NCBI GenBank assembly: GCA_033239005.1
Contig: BSQZ01000002.1
Coordinates: forward strand, 5,236,001-5,300,000
DNA length: 64,000 nucleotides
Direction of reading: 5' to 3'
Source: Lamellibrachia satsuma
Taxonomy: Eukaryota; Annelida; Polychaeta; Sabellida; Siboglinidae
The notes beneath the pieces are model-generated. The model did no database searches, had not been told where the DNA came from, and worked only from the letters and a program-made list of their open reading frames with translations. This document shows, one piece after another, positions 31,641 through 62,810 of this stretch; within the stretch, counting starts at the first letter, position 1, and each line of letters begins with the position of its first letter. A program made the translations under genes and the position numbers.

Positions 31641-34600
31641 TCATTGTTTCTTTTCCTCCTTCAGTCCATACTTCTCCAGTACTATTGTAGTCTGATGAAA
31701 GGCACTGGAAGTAGAAACATGAAGGCATTAATAGTGTTCACAACTTTGTGTAAATTCCTAGCCGTGGATAAAGATAGCGGCTGGCTACCAACTATTAATT
31801 TGTAGTATTATTTACCGCAAGGACAACTTGCCCCATTAAGCTGATACAAAGTAAATATACGTTAAACTGGTGAGTAAGAAGAGAATATAGCAAACAGCAT
31901 ATTAACGCTGACGTACAGATAATATGCTTGGGCTCTAGCCAGGCTGCTTAACTGGGTAGATATGAATGTATATTTTATTTAAGCATTACTTGTCTGATTC
32001 TACTACAGAAAATGTTAATGTATTACATATTTAGGGAGTTGTAAGACTAAAGTGACCATAAACATAATCATTCTCTCAACAGCAACAAAGTAGATGATGA
32101 CTATATCAGTTTGACCACTAATATAGTCATAGCCTTCACAGCTTAACATTTTATCCACCAAACCACTGGATGAATTGACTATTAAACAGAGAGATACACC
32201 GTTCTAAACAGTTGGCCATAATGCTTTGGTTTGAGTAATATTAACAAATGCTAAAAAAAGACAGTATGCAGAAAACCTGCAGACATTTGTAAAGCAACAA
32301 ACAGACAGACATCCAGATCGCCCTCTTGTAAATTCCCAACAGGGGATTCCAATAAAAACAACCACGAGGACATCCCGGGAGACTGTGGAAGGACATCAAT
32401 GGTGGGGAGACTGTGGAAGGACATCAATGGTAGGGAGACTGTGGAAGGACATCAATGGTGGGGAGACTGTGGAAGGACATCAATGGTGGGGAGACTGTGG
32501 AAGGACATCAATGGTGGGGAGCTTCACTGGTGGTTGCTTAATGCGCCTGGTTACTGTTGTAGTCATGGGAATCCAGCAAGTGTATGTTTGTTTGTACGTA
32601 CGTTATGATACTCCTAGATGCTGCATCTCGGGCACCAAACTTTCAGGGGTTCATCTACGACCCCACAGTCAGGTCGTCTCAGTTTAATTTTTTCTAAATT
32701 CACCCCGCTATTACCTTTCTATGAACAATTGGATTACCCTTTGTAGTTACTACGTACAACTGTCTGCAATGCTATGCGTTACTATAACTGCCAGTATCAC
32801 GTCAACATTTCGAGAGTTGGATTCCCAGAAGCCATCAAGATATTCACTGGCAATGCATACATGGATGTTTTTGTAAATATATTTAAATATTGTTATCATG
32901 ACAATCACGTATGAACTACCAAGTTATCCTGTCCGGAGGGTGGGCATTTTTGCTAGTTATATTAAAGTACCAGGGGTAGGTACAGTTTAGAAGCATTAGC
33001 ATTCAAGTACATCAACATACCTTCCTTCCCTTATAACAGTAAAGAGGCCAGGCTTGGAGAGATCAACGACTGTGGAGCCTTTCCTCGACTCGGCTGTTCC
33101 TCCTAATTTTCCTCCATCAAACACCGTGTGTAATTTGGGCCACAACGCCTCAAACTCCTGCACAGCAACGTTGAAGTGTCGACATGAAATTACGCATTAG
33201 TGCCTGTAGGACCGGCTAACTGGACTTTCTTTCCAAAATTAAAACCACACAACTTTTTTATTACAAAGATATTTCATCAAGGAATCTATATAATTAAAAT
33301 AAAATGGTATTTTAAATATTGTCAATGTATTTTATATAACACAAAAAGCATGTTATCACCGCTGAAGAGTCAAAACAATGGTAGTCCCTTTTTATTTACA
33401 CCACGTGGTTGGTTGGATATGTGCTTAGTAGACTAACTTCTAATACACAAAAATGGACATTCATTGTTTTGACTCTAACAACAACAACATATCTGTCAAC
33501 GAATCAAAACAAAGAAAGTCAATTTTCATGTGAGAAAAAGTTAGTGCCATAGACAAATATCCAACCAACCACATGATATCCAACCAACCACATGATATCC
33601 AACCAACTGCAGGTCAAAATGGACTTAAATTGTTTTGACTCTCCAACAGCATTATGTAAATTGCTGTATTATACTGTTTGTTTTCTACCATAATGACATT
33701 CACATATACCAAGGCATGTGGGACTGGTCCTATTAACAGGTTTACTATCTATAAATAAAAAATGATGGTACATAAAAACACATTTGGGCAGCCAAGCTGT
33801 TAGAATATATGAAATAATTTTACAATAAAATCGTAATTTTATGATAAAAAATGTAATTTTATCAAATCGTATTTTTTACAATAAAATCGTAATTTTACGA
33901 TAATCAGACAATGTATAAATCCCCGTATAAATCAATGAGCACACCAAATGATCTAACGATTGCACAGAGGACTCACCTTGACTGCCAGAGCACTTGGTTC
34001 ACTGCTGATGTTAGCGCTTGTCAACGCCAGTGGCTCGGCACACTTCTCACAGATCTCCTGCACAAACCCGTGGTTGGGAACCCTAATTCCCACAAGGGAT
34101 GTGCCCGGGTTGAGGTCGGGGTTCAAGTTTAGGGTGCGCTCAAAGACAACCGTGACTGGTCCAGGTAGTAACTCCGACAGCAGCTGACTAGAGACAGTCA
34201 CACGTCCCCATCTTCAACATATTAAACCAGATTTAAGCTCTTACCAAGATTCCAGGTGTAATGTGACCAACTCATAAAAAGTCACATAGTGAACAGCATG
34301 ATCTACCACCAGACTTACATTATATCAATTTCACACCAAATACCAATTCCAATTGCACCTCAAAAATGCCAATTTGAAAATACCAATTCCATATCAAAGT
34401 GACAGTATGTCAACAGATCAACCACATAACGCAAAAAAAAACATCTATTTTAGGGCAGCTTTATTTTATTCAGTATACCATGGTACACAATGGCAAACAA
34501 ATACGATATGTAAAATGTTATATTTTATTGATTATTTGTAGCGAATAATGTGAGTTAAAAAGTGACATGATGTAACTGAAAAAGTAGCTGAAAACTAACT

Positions 34601-35187
34601 GAAAATGCCAGTTACATTTTCACCAATTCCAATTACTTTTAAAAACACAAAACACCAATTCCGGAATTGGCTTTACAATTCCAATTACAGTGTAACTTAT
34701 CCCGAACCTGCCTACCACTCTCCTTGTTTTTACTTATTTAAACAGAGAGTTGTAAGTAAATTATAAATCATGTGACAAATTTATAGCGACCAAAGCACAA
34801 ATACGTTTGATGCAGATTTCCAGAAAACCTACAGGATTTCGTTTGATATAGATATATTTTGTAGCTTCGAAGATGGTGACATTCGATCAGAACAGGAATG
34901 TCAAGAATATGGATTTAAACATAGCAGGTCTTAAAACGTGTCCTGTAACTGTTTTATTGTATTTTATTGTATGTGTGTGCACGTTACATACTTCGCTACA
35001 TCTGCGACACAACTGACGCATATGGAGATGGGTTTTGCAAGATGTCGACCTTTGATGTTGTAGATCTTGCGCACAGCGTCTGAACTCTGGGCCAGGCCTG
35101 CGATGCCATAGATTGTGTCTGTCGGTACAGCAATCACATTGTTTCCACGGAGACTGTCGCAAGCCACTGTCACCAGCTTCGTCCATT
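31641..35187 (-). CDS. YRDC: YRDC: threonylcarbamoyl-AMP synthase (Sua5/YrdC domain), first exon unresolved
   Basis: Four exons on the minus strand: 35187-34992, 34211-33977, 33157-33021, 31704-31641, joined in phases 2, 0 and 2 to a TGA. The first visible exon reads EWTKLVTVACDSLRGNNVIA followed by VPTDTIYGIAGLAQ, the conserved substrate-binding start of the YrdC fold, then IYNIKGRHLAKPISICV. The second has LLPGPVTVVFERT, LVGIRVPNH and LALTSANIS. The third has GSTVVDLSKPGLFTVIREG, and the last adds SAFHQTTIVLEKYGL. All signature segments are in order. The enzyme makes L-threonylcarbamoyl-AMP from threonine, bicarbonate and ATP for tRNA t6A37 modification. The upstream acceptor at 35188 requires a phase-1 first exon; ATGGCTACG at 39411-39393 with a GTGAAG donor fits the phase but is weak. 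Confidence 0.9.
32380..32522 (+). repeat. 28-bp minisatellite, five copies, in YRDC intron
   Basis: Units AGACTGTGGAAGGACATCAA followed by TGGTGGGG, almost identical. Lies between the last two YRDC exons. Confidence 0.9.
33790..33905. repeat. AT-rich inverted/direct repeat (AATAAAATCGTAATTTTA)
   Basis: The motif AATAAAATCGTAATTTTA recurs, with self-complementary pieces, just beyond the YRDC donor near 33976. Confidence 0.55.
34320..34700. mobile_element. CCAATTCC-rich relative of the 11950-12378 MITE
   Basis: In YRDC intron 34212-34991; CCAATTCCAATT motifs and GTAACTTATCCC at the right end recall the complement of the ferlin-intron MITE. Boundaries unclear. More AATTCCAATTCC sequence occurs at 35450-35540 and 35998-36055. 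Confidence 0.4.
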
Positions 35188-35559
35188 CTGAAAGCGGACA
35201 CAGCCATCATGAGCCATGCCATATTCACATTCTGGATTCCAGCCAAAAATGGTGACAGTGCACTAATTTATTTCCCCATTGAAACATACCTATATGCTAG
35301 AAGTCATTCATGTAATTGCACACTGTGCACAAAATTACGATTAAATGTTATGCTAGGAACAAAAATACAAGTTTAGAACAACATGTTTTTAAAAAGGCCT
35401 GGAACTTTTTGTGCAACATTGCAATTTTTGCTGGAACTGAAACTTTTAAAGTGTCAATTCCAATTCCGCCTTGCAAAAATCAATTCAAATTCCAAATTGT
35501 CAATTCCAATTTGTCAATTCCAATTCCAACTTTTAAAATCCTAGGTTAACGAAAAATTC

Positions 35560-37440
35560 AAATCAAATTCGTTTTAACACAGTTTATTTGTACCTGAAAT
35601 CATGTGCGCACAATCATTTTTAATCAGATATGATTAACAAATTGTCGTTAATCTGAGTTTTGAACAGTTTCCCTTGTTTATGTCAGTTGTGGTATCGTTG
35701 ATATTTCATCAAATTTACTGTAAACTTTTCAACATCCTAATCACCAACACGTATTCTCCATTCTCCTTGGGTTTTACTCTCTGTTACAGTAACTTGGTAT
35801 TTGTTTTTGATACAAATGCTTGATTATATTGTTTGTGTTCACAATGTTTCAATAACAGAGTAGACAGTGTTTATGTGTTGACAGCTTCCTGGTTGTTACC
35901 AGATTCAGGGGGACATACTAATACTAGACAAATATGATTTTAATAGTAAATTTAAGGGGTAAAGATTAACAGTATCAAGTCAATAAAAAACAATCTATTC
36001 CAATTCCATTTGACTTTTGAAAATCAATTCCTATTCCTATTCCGCAATTGGAATTGAGGGTGTCAATGTCTGGCTGTAGTCATTAAACATAATTATATGG
36101 CCACGTCCCTGTTCAGAAATAATTTTTATTTTTTTTTATTTTTGAAAAGGGGGCACGTTCCCAAATCAGGTAGTTTTCTACAATCTGGAGCTACCTTATT
36201 TTCGCCATTATATCGATGTAATATGAACAGCAATCACGTACAGTTACGTTGAATGTGTAACATTTGGAGTGTAAACGAACTGCATTTCATCATCTTTTTC
36301 GACGGCTACGCTCAAATGTGCAGATGTAACAGTGTTGTATAGCTAATATCGCTCACGAAGTACCAACGTCATTAAGTACATCTGAGCAACAGAAAAGTTG
36401 ATGAAATGCGTTGTTTACACACACAATTTTCAATAACTTGGTCTTGGGTCTTGGCATTGAAATAGTACACGACTGCTGTACATTATTATCAAATTACATC
36501 GTTATATTATAATGGCGAAAATAAGGTGGGCTCGGATTCTAGAAAAGTGCCCAAAATCACTGGCACTTTATTTCTATGACATTGACTTGGAAGTAAATTA
36601 ATGCTCTGTCCCCAGGAACCGCACTTTTGGGCGATATTACATTAGTAAATTCAACCTACCATTGACACACCCATTCGGTGTGCTTTTACGTAACTGCAAT
36701 TTAAGGCATTGCATTTCCAGTGTGTGAAAAAAACATACACATCGAAAACTAAACGACATATATATCAAATGCCATATACATGAACAAACGTAACATTCCA
36801 ATTTCACGCGGTTGCATCACATAGAAACGGCAGTCATTCCGCCAGTTCATTACAGTAACCTCAAACCAGATTTTACATATTTGTGACTCAGACTGGCATG
36901 TTTTCTCCACAGATAATTGTTAGGAATCCCCACAGCCTATTTTTTCACGTGGAAAGTAAATTATCACCTGATGTAATTATTCTTTAAAGATCATAGTTGA
37001 CTAAGTAAATGGTTTACTGTTATGAGTATGGTGACTAATTTTCATGCTAGATTTCATCAGGAAAAGTAGGTCATCTTAGTTATCCAAACACCTACAAATT
37101 AAGGAGGAGCTGGGCCACCATATTAGAGGGAGCACATGTCCAACGACTCACTCATCCCTGAACCTTCACAATTTTGAAATCTACAACATAACTACATTAT
37201 AATCAGTCGTGTGTTGTTTCTCGATATAATTATTATATAATGATTCTTAAAACTGTTTATTTATTTATTACAGATAGAACACGCAGTTCATCATGCCTTA
37301 ATTTCTAGTTCCACCTTCCAGTACTAGAGAAAGCGAGAACATTTTGGCGAAACGCACCGCTACCAATTAGGAGTGCCTTAGATGGTCGAAAAAGTTAAAG
37401 AAAAGCAGCAATGAAATTAGGCATTACACAATTATTGTCG
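35560..37440. other. Region between YRDC exon and downstream elements, nothing recognised
   Basis: AT-rich sequence with no credible exon, RNA gene or coding repeat apart from CCAATTCC motifs at its left side. Confidence 0.4.
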
Positions 37441-37454
37441 GTCAACAATTCACT

Positions 37455-37576
<122 letters not shown>

Positions 37577-37879
37577 TTGGAGGCAACACGCACGACATCA
37601 AATTATGACATTGCAACGGTGTGGTACATACACCATCATGCAGTCCCGTCCTCGGGGTTTTAACTTAAGATACCTTAAGATGGTTCTGATCGCAGGATTC
37701 TTGTGATACCTCGTTGATCAGATCTTCATTGTCGTCTATTAATAGTTTAAGAATTCCGGTTCTATATTTTAAAGGTGCTTTAAAATTATATAGAATTTAC
37801 TGATTGGACCAGAAACGGTCCAGGCGGTTTTTAAAAGTATTAAAAAAAATTGCCTGAACGACTATTTCCAGGAGGGAAT

Positions 37880-38607
37880 TCCACGGTTTAGTCACTCTGG
37901 TGGGAAAAGCATTTTTTCCTATATTTGCTGTTGCTCTTTGAGTAAATAATTAGAGTATGTCCTGTCCTGAAGGATGCATCTTCCCATTTTAAGAGTTTAG
38001 GTGAAGATTCAATGTCGTATAGGTTGTGTATAATTTCAAGAACTTGTAGACGTCTATATGCTAATGAGGGTAGTTTTTGTGATTTTAATCTTTCTATACA
38101 AGTTAAGTTTCTTATACTTGGTAATTCTTTCGTCGCTCTTCTTTGGACGTTTTCTATTGCAACAATATGTTTTTTGTAAGGATACCATACTGCTATAACG
38201 CAGTCAAGATGCGTTCTTAACATTGTTTTATGTAATGGCAAGAACGCTTATTTGTTGTAATCTTTGTTGTTTTGTTTACTGCTCGGCTAATGAGGTCATC
38301 AAAGGATGGCTTTGTGTGTATAATAGCCCCTAGGTCGTTTTGTTTTTCAATTGTGTCGAGCGGATGTATCTAGTTGTTAAGTGTCATAGAATATTTGATT
38401 TCTCGAGCAACGTTTTTTTTCCAATAGTCATGTGTTTACATTTGTTTAGATGAATTTTTTAGTAACCATGTGTTACCCCATTGCTCTAAGGTATTTATGT
38501 CGTGGTGTAAAATGCCCTGGTCATTTCTATCAATGATAGTTCTAAATATCTTGATGTCATCTGCGAATAGAAATGTATCAGACTCGGTTATTTCTGGTAG
38601 GTTTAAA
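37880..38607 (-). mobile_element. Non-LTR retrotransposon remnant (reverse transcriptase C-terminal part), frameshifted
   Basis: Minus-strand frames give the RT catalytic box region TFLFADDIKIF and downstream HHDINTLEQWGNTWLLKN (within 38436-38600). Further on come RTHLDCVIAVWYPYKKHI, ENVQRRATKELP and LPSLAYRRLQVLEI (37900-38241), the usual C-terminal motifs of Jockey/CR1-group ORF2. Stops and frameshifts separate the parts, and the 5' side ends at a C-rich run near 38607. Not functional. Confidence 0.85.
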
Positions 38608-38909
38608 AAAGGGGGGGGGGTTGAGCACACACAGTCAGCTGGAGATTTCAGGGATGAGCTTTGTAAAAATGGCCCAGTTAAACACAATTATCTCAAAAAG
38701 TGGGGGTCGTTCGAACCCTCCGAATCCCCCGAACCCCCGAAACCCCACCCGAGGACGGGCATGATTATACACTTTATGTTTAAGGATGTACATATTTATT
38801 ATTATGATTTGTATTTACGGATGTTTGCATTATTAGAATTTGATTTTTTATAAATAAAAGCTTTTGACCTCTTTACATGATGGGCGGATCCAGATTCAGA
38901 AAAAGGGGT

Positions 38910-39060
38910 GTCCAGTTTCCCAACAAGACACCATGCAGGGACAGCACTTGTAGTTTCCCAACAAGACACCAGGTACGGCATTTGTAGTTTCCCAACAAGA
39001 CACCAGGTACGGCACGTGTAGTTTCCCAACAAGACACAAGGGCGGCACTTGTAGTTATCT
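38910..39060 (+). repeat. 34-bp minisatellite, four to five copies
   Basis: Units AGTTTCCCAACAAGACACCA followed by GGTACGGCACTTGT. Confidence 0.85.
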
Positions 39061-39411
39061 AAATTTCCACAGGGGCATGTCATCAAGCCTAAGAAGAAAT
39101 GCAATAATTTCAACGGTACAAAACATATTTCACATATTTAATCCAATATGATCGCACTGGTAAAGAGCCTATACATTTCAAAGGAATTAGTATGTCTGCA
39201 GAAATTAAGATGCATTGCGTGACAACGACACAATGGTTATTTCCAAACCATACCTGTCAGAACCAGGGGCCGTCCCTAATATTTTGGGTGAGGGTTCGAA
39301 TATACCACCAATACGTTTGCTAGAATCCAAGCGCGGGTTTGGTGGGGGCCGGGGCCGCGAGGGGGGCTGGGAATATGGAACGTTGCCTTCACCTCCATGG
39401 TTCGTAGCCAT

Positions 39412-41131
39412 CGATTTCGCCCCCTCCAAAATTTCGCCGTCCGACGCAGGCCTTTGCAAATTTAGCTATTTTGTTGTTAATTGGCAAACAACACCGAGGA
39501 ACTAAACTGTTTTATTGAATGTTAATACGTTGTGTGATCACGTTAAACAATTATTCTATAAAATTAACATAAACTAGTATGTCAATATTAGACATGATTC
39601 AAAATAATGCGTGTGTATGTATAATATATGAGGGGTGTCTGTGTCTGCCCATATTGAAGCACCCTTGAAATCTCGCTCGATTTCACGTTAGAGACGTCAA
39701 TTGGCTATTTTAATACATCATCTGTTGGCGTGTACTCTCGCGATGGCAACCTGACAAATAATTGCATTGTATGGATGTCGCAAGTATGGCATATAACTGC
39801 TTGACTTTGCAAAGATATAAAATGTAAAAAAGTATGCAGTTATTTGTAATAATCACTCTAGCAGTTGGTCTAGGGTCGGCACCACTCGGTGGACGTGGGC
39901 ATGACCAAAACAGCTCATTGATCAATATAGGCTACCCGAAATAGCGGATTTAATTCGCAATGCATCATGGGATCGTTGAAGACAAGGTGTTCGTTAAATG
40001 TATGTGGTTTATTTTTCCTTTTATATTTTAAAAACTATGACAATACAAGTTTTCATCGTGGTGTTCCACACTATTCTTTGGTTAAGATTACGCGTCGTGA
40101 TAGAAACTGCAGAGAGTTTATTGACATATGATTGTTGACCGTAGGCCTGTGCACAAATGGTGCTATGGGTAATTTCGGTTTACCTCGATTAGTCTTACCA
40201 GCGTGTCGTTGTCGAGGTAAATTAGTTTGAGTTCCTTAGGTTTGCGTTAACTGTAGTTACAGTGAACATACATAGCACGGTTGTTTCAGCCATGACGATG
40301 CTAGGCATTCGTTGGCATGACATAATCACAAACGAAGAAAATCTCGCAAGAACAGATATTTCATTAACCGTAATAATTTGTACACCAGCACCTAGCAATT
40401 ATCGGATACAGAGTGTTATTAATGATGTGTATTAGAAGCCAGCTTAGCCGTTTGCTCCATCGAGAGCGATACAAGTGGATGTTATGTTTTTGTCAAGTAA
40501 GCTACATTTCTCCAATATATATGAGTTGCTGTCTGCTGGGAGTACATTCAAAATATCATGTATATGTTGGCACCTTTCTGTGTTGATTAGAAAACGGTTG
40601 GTGGTCAATTCTGTGTTGTGCATCGTCGTTGTGGCTCAACAGTCCCACTAGGGAAGACAGTGGGCTGAGAAGGTGCAGGATTTTCAGATTGTTTTCGGTG
40701 GTCTCACTTCTCAACCAGTTGTGTGGGTAGTTTTGTCCTCTTCTGATGCCCTAGCCTCCAATGGCCTCGATTATCGGCGATTGTCTGCCAGTTGTGTGTG
40801 TCGAAGGCCGCATTCTTCATGTCACGCTAGCAAGTGTCTTTGTAGCGGAGATATAAACGGCCAGTTGACCGCGTCTTAGTGACAAGTTTACCATTCAGGA
40901 GATCATTCGGTACGCGACCGAATGAACACGTAACATTGCGTTAATAAACGCCACATATTTCGTGCATCAGCGTTTAGATAAATTAAAGCAGGCTACATTT
41001 GCGAACACTAACTTACGTGCGTGTTGACATCGCCAGTTGTTCTGCCAACGTAAAAGGCCCACACCCTGTGCATGTAAATAAACCGTAAACAGAAAGCTAA
41101 GATGCATCATCTGTCGTATGACGTATTATTA
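39412..41131. other. Intergenic region between YRDC and matrix-protein gene
   Basis: No supported gene. It contains the doubtful short frame at 39969 and, near its left edge, the candidate YRDC first exon at 39393-39411. Confidence 0.4.
39969..40130 (+). other. Short open frame with hydrophobic N-terminus, doubtful
   Basis: An ATG at 39969 opens a frame of about 53 codons whose start (MGSLKTRCSL then NVCGLFFLLYF) looks like a basic segment followed by a signal anchor. No splice continuation or homologue was recognised. It may be the first exon of an unseen gene or chance. Confidence 0.12.
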
Positions 41132-41185
41132 TTTATTCATCTAAATATACACTTGTGAACAAGAAGTTATATTATTTATTTTATT
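41132..41185 (-). promoter_or_regulatory. Poly(A) signal cluster of the matrix-protein gene
   Basis: Three minus-strand AATAAA hexamers (plus-strand TTTATT at 41132-41137, 41175-41180 and 41180-41185) lie 115-170 nt past the stop codon at 41299. That is a typical place for cleavage signals. Confidence 0.5.
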
Positions 41186-41298
41186 CTTATTATATATAAT
41201 AAATGCCACAGCCGTTGTCCGATCCACTGCAGAGTCTTAATCTTAATCACTGTGGCAGACAGGCAGAACCAGGGGCGATGAAGCTGCTGTAGGTAGTA

Positions 41299-58212
<16,914 letters not shown>

Positions 58213-61200
58213 CACGACACAAAACGTACAAACGCAGCGTCTCTCTGTAACAGAATGACAGAACAAAGCGTGAGCGCGAAGTAGATATGCCGTTACCTAT
58301 TGGTGAAAAATAACCGGCATTTTTACACAAAAACGAAGCATCCGCGGCACTTGAAAGAAAGATTAAACGCAAAATTCCGCTTAAGAAAACAGCGCCTAAC
58401 ATATTGGCCCCAGACGTATAAATAAAATGTTCGCAGCTCGCAACGTACAATATGTTTCCAGTGGTCACTAAATCACCCGAGATTCCAACGATCTGCCGCA
58501 GCAGGGGAGACCGCTGGTCGCATTTAGCATCATCGCCCGTTGCCAGAACACAAGCCATCCATCTGACATTACGACTGAGGCTATTTTCGTCGCGCGAACA
58601 CCAGGCGATGACGCGTCGGGGATTTATTAAAAGACTTTATCAGTATTTATAATAATATTGGTTGGTTAAAAAATATAATTAATAGAAAACGTGTTACTTT
58701 CGTGATATCTCACCTTTTAATATTTTTGGAAATACACGATTTGGTGATGAATTAAACTATGCTAGCTTTATGATATATATATTTATAAATACCGCTTCAC
58801 CGTATATAAAGGCCCAACCGATAAATCTTCAGTTTTGAAGGTGAAACGTAACGTGTTTCATGGGATGTTTGATTTCATTGGATGGTTTTATGCCATTTTG
58901 ACGGTAAATGTACCACAGCAATAAAGAATAAAATGAAATATAACAAACAATGTTAATTTAGATATAAGTTTAAAAAACAAAAAAATTATAATTTTGACAT
59001 TTTAATTATACCAAACCAACGGCAAGCTGCGCGGCAACCAATTTAAATCGCCGTACGTCATATGTACAATAAATATGTCGTTCATGTGTGTTTTTCGATA
59101 GCGTGTATTCGTTTTTTTAATGTACTCGAATTCATATTATGCATTAGACTATGAACCATATCTACCCCAGCATCTTGACCACCCAAATGTATTTAAAAAA
59201 ACGATTTTTTTATATGCAGCTTCACCGTTATCTTTTTTTTAATGAATATTGACCTTGCTGTTCAGCCAATGAAAACACGATATTCGAGTCGACACACGCA
59301 TTCAAATTAAACAGATAACGGTGAACTTATGATAAAACATTGTGGTTCACTTAAACTCACTTGGGTGGCCCAGTGTGAACGCGGTTGGTAGGGTAGAGTT
59401 ATCTATGACACACAGAAAAAGGTTATAGCGCCGTAAAACCCCACCTACCACATAATATAAATAATGCATAACAAAATGCCACCGTACTGTCGTACAAAAA
59501 AAACCAATTAAGATTCGCTTTAGGCAACGCTGCAGTTACACTCAATTTATGACAATGCTAAACGAATAGAGCAAACTGCGTAACAACAATTGTTGGCTGA
59601 ACATCTTTTTTCCTATAGAAAGTGGGTAGCGTGTGAGGATTCGGGTCGTTTCTCACGATAGTGATGGGATCTGTGTGTTCACACAACGTAATAAACGTAG
59701 GAGCGTGGCAATTGTTTGACCACCTCACCGTGACATCGTAAACAATTATAAAAAGTGAGTTCTTATATAACGCAGTGTCCAGTCTATATGGCCACTCAAA
59801 TAAACACTACGAATACACTTTGTTTAAAAATGTTAACATATTTCATAAAATCATGCTTTTACACATTCATGCCACCACACATGCGTTGTCTTGACGATTC
59901 AATATGTTCTTGAGTAAAGTGTTGAACACCTTCGTGCCACCAGAGTAGAGTCATACGAACACCTCCAGTGATTAATTCAACGCGTCCTTCAAAGGTTCAT
60001 AAACTTGATGCAACTATCCTCAGATACTTTGACGTAAACGGGGTGCCCGGGAACCTGGTGGACACCCCGCGGATCCGTCCATGGATTAAACCCACAAAAC
60101 CTGACATTCTATGGCTGTTCACCGTGAAGCTGTGATGTCAGTCCTAGACCGCGGACACAGCGGCAATACTCACGATTTAGTTAGACGTCCAACGATGCTT
60201 TCCGGGAAGGCTTGAAAGTGAACTGCTGGCGCTTCGGTTGACGTACGTATTTATAGAGGTCTAATGGTGACAACCGACCACGTGACCGTGATGAACGTGC
60301 GCGGGCGCTATTTGCCACATATCTCAATGCAAGCACACTGGTCCGCGTGTACACATGCACGCGCGCACACATATACACGCAAACACACACATGCACACAC
60401 TCCTACACACACGCATGCGTGCGCACACCCACACACTCGCGCACGCGTTCGTGCATACATGCATGCATTCATGCACACACGCAAGCACGCACGCACGCAC
60501 ACACTTACAATCCCACCATCATCCACGCACAAACACATCAAATAAGCAGACATGCCCGCGCACGCTCGCCCGCACGCACGCACACCTACACAAAATCCAT
60601 CCGTTACGCTCACTTGATCAGCTCATAGATCCGTTAGTTAGATCGTGTGATGAAAGATGCCGCCGTTGGAAAATATCTATTGCAATAATTTATTCAAGTA
60701 CGATTTATTGCTAAATGACTGTCGATTTGGCTCGCACTCAGCAGGTTTGTGGTTTCTCCGTTGACCGGTAAAGAAACAAATTGCACAGCGTCCAAGGAGC
60801 AACCTTTAAAACACGAGGTGGGCCAACAACCGATCCTTCGTACGTGCCGGTGAAATATTGCTCATTTCATCATTGGAGAAGCAGCGCTATTCTTGTCAGC
60901 ACTACTCCAGTTGTTCGGTCAAACCCTTCCATAAAACAGCGTGAGACGCGTCAAAAATGTCAACTGGTGTCGTATACGTCCGAATGATTAGTTGGCATTA
61001 AATATAATAACACGCGTCAGAAACAGGTATGACGCACATGCTTTATCGTGGCCTCGAGGGTGACGTCAGTGACATTTACTGTTATTAACTGATACTTATA
61101 TATTATAGTATACATAATTCCGTTGACATTTCGTTTACGTTCACTAACTTTTTTTTTCCGGTTGTCTGTTGTATGCTTTTAATTGATGATGTGCTCATAA

Positions 61201-61227
61201 CAAAATATATTCGATGTTCACCTCACG

Positions 61228-61366
61228 CAGTGACGTATTTAGGAGGTGAGGGCGTTGGGTCATGCCCCTTGATTTACATTGTTGATTTGTTTCGTATATA
61301 ACCTATTGGGTGACTAATCTTGTCCCCCCTAGTCTCGCTCTTTGCGAGATCCTAGACACGCCACTG
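61228..61366. mobile_element. Short MITE, copy 1 (CAGTGACGTATTTAGG ends)
   Basis: Left CAGTGACGTATTTAGG, right the complement of CAGTGGCGTGTCTAGG, with TTTGCGAGATCCT before the right end. A second copy begins at 63862 and runs off the window. Confidence 0.6.
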
Positions 61367-61793
61367 GTGTCATGGATTGGGTTCAGGGCGGGATAAGTCG
61401 GCGCGCACGATAAATATGGCCAATGCGGCTCTTGACGTTAATGCTAGTTACGTTTTTCGTGGAACGTCCCCATGACTAAAATCTGACCTTTTGATTCAAG
61501 TCAACTACTGGGTCCACCCGCAATGATGACATTTGTTGACTAACGTGCTCACAGGGAAATGCGCGAAAACAGTGAAGATTTCTCGTATGAACTCAACCGA
61601 GCATGTCGACCTATCGAATTACACGACCTTCGCTCATCACGTTGATAACTGTTGGTAACTACAGGTCAAAAAGCCATGTGTTCGTAAGTAATTTACACCT
61701 GCATATGTTGTTCTATCCACCATTATTCTTTCACGACCCACTTTGATTCCACCAGGTGAATAACGTTGTTAAAGAGAATGTTCACCGACTTTC

Positions 61794-61842
61794 ATTGGTG
61801 ACCTTGTACATTGGTGACCTTGTACATTGGTGACCTTGTACA
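61794..61842 (+). repeat. 18-bp triplicate with TGACCTTG
   Basis: Three perfect units of TTGGTGACCTTGTACA. Confidence 0.85.
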
Positions 61843-62810
61843 TCTAAATTAACTACGTTATACTTCGTGTTTTAATATTTATTACTGTACTCTGTTTACT
61901 GACAGGGAATGTATAACACTGACCAATAAAACACACGGTGGAAAAAACCCCGTTACATTTCACCTTTAAAGGTAATATTTATTGCTCGGTGTTTAATTGC
62001 AGTAGAAAGGTCTGCTTCTATTATTTCATCGCCACATTGTGTATTTTCGAAAATATTAAGAGATAAAATATCCCGGTAGTGCCACGTTTTACGTGGATAT
62101 TATTAACCACCTGATGTATTATAAATACTGATAAATTCAATGTTGAAATGATGCAATGAACATCGTCGTACATTCGATTTAATATTATCCTTTGTACGCA
62201 TCGACTTGATCAATTATGTATCCTTGCTGACCTTAATGGAAGACGCCACTTGCATCACACGCAGTGGCGGACTCCCTACCTGTTACATTTGATATTGCTT
62301 TCCGTCAAAAAGTAGGGCTTTAAATACTGTACACTATATTCCTGACAAGCTGTACAGAGTCGACGTGAACCAATCCGGCAATGTCTCTCGAGCATGTCAT
62401 GCCCCGCCCAGCTGTGCCTCGACGAGGTTTCCAAAACACTAGTTTAGAAACTGATCAGACAAGTGCCATCTTATAGTAAACAGCACAGTGCAGTCGACTG
62501 CTTCTTAGCACCGTCGACAAAGGTGGTAGGTTACCATACTACTGGTCTTATGTCCTGATATCCGGCGTGCGTCGCAGAAGCTGGGCCTACCATCCATCAA
62601 TCCGATCTTACAACTTGCGGGTGACTGTCCCAGAGTAGTTGGCAAGTCACAAACTGGCAAGTCAAGTCACAAGTCAGTGACCTGCAAGTCAAGACAAGTC
62701 TCAAGTCATCTATCTGAATTCCAGTCGACTAGCGTTCACCGCAGGTTTAACATCTAGTGAAATATCAATAATAAACAGGTCAATTTATTAACGACATTAT
62801 TATTACGATT

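Noticed and set aside
39205..39459. An 84-codon minus-strand gene
   Set aside because: Low-complexity proline/glycine-rich frame in repeat-like sequence; only a 19-nt piece is kept as a tentative YRDC first exon.
60181..60714. His/Thr/Ala- and Cys/Val-rich frames on both strands
   Set aside because: CA-rich simple sequence without splice signals or homology.
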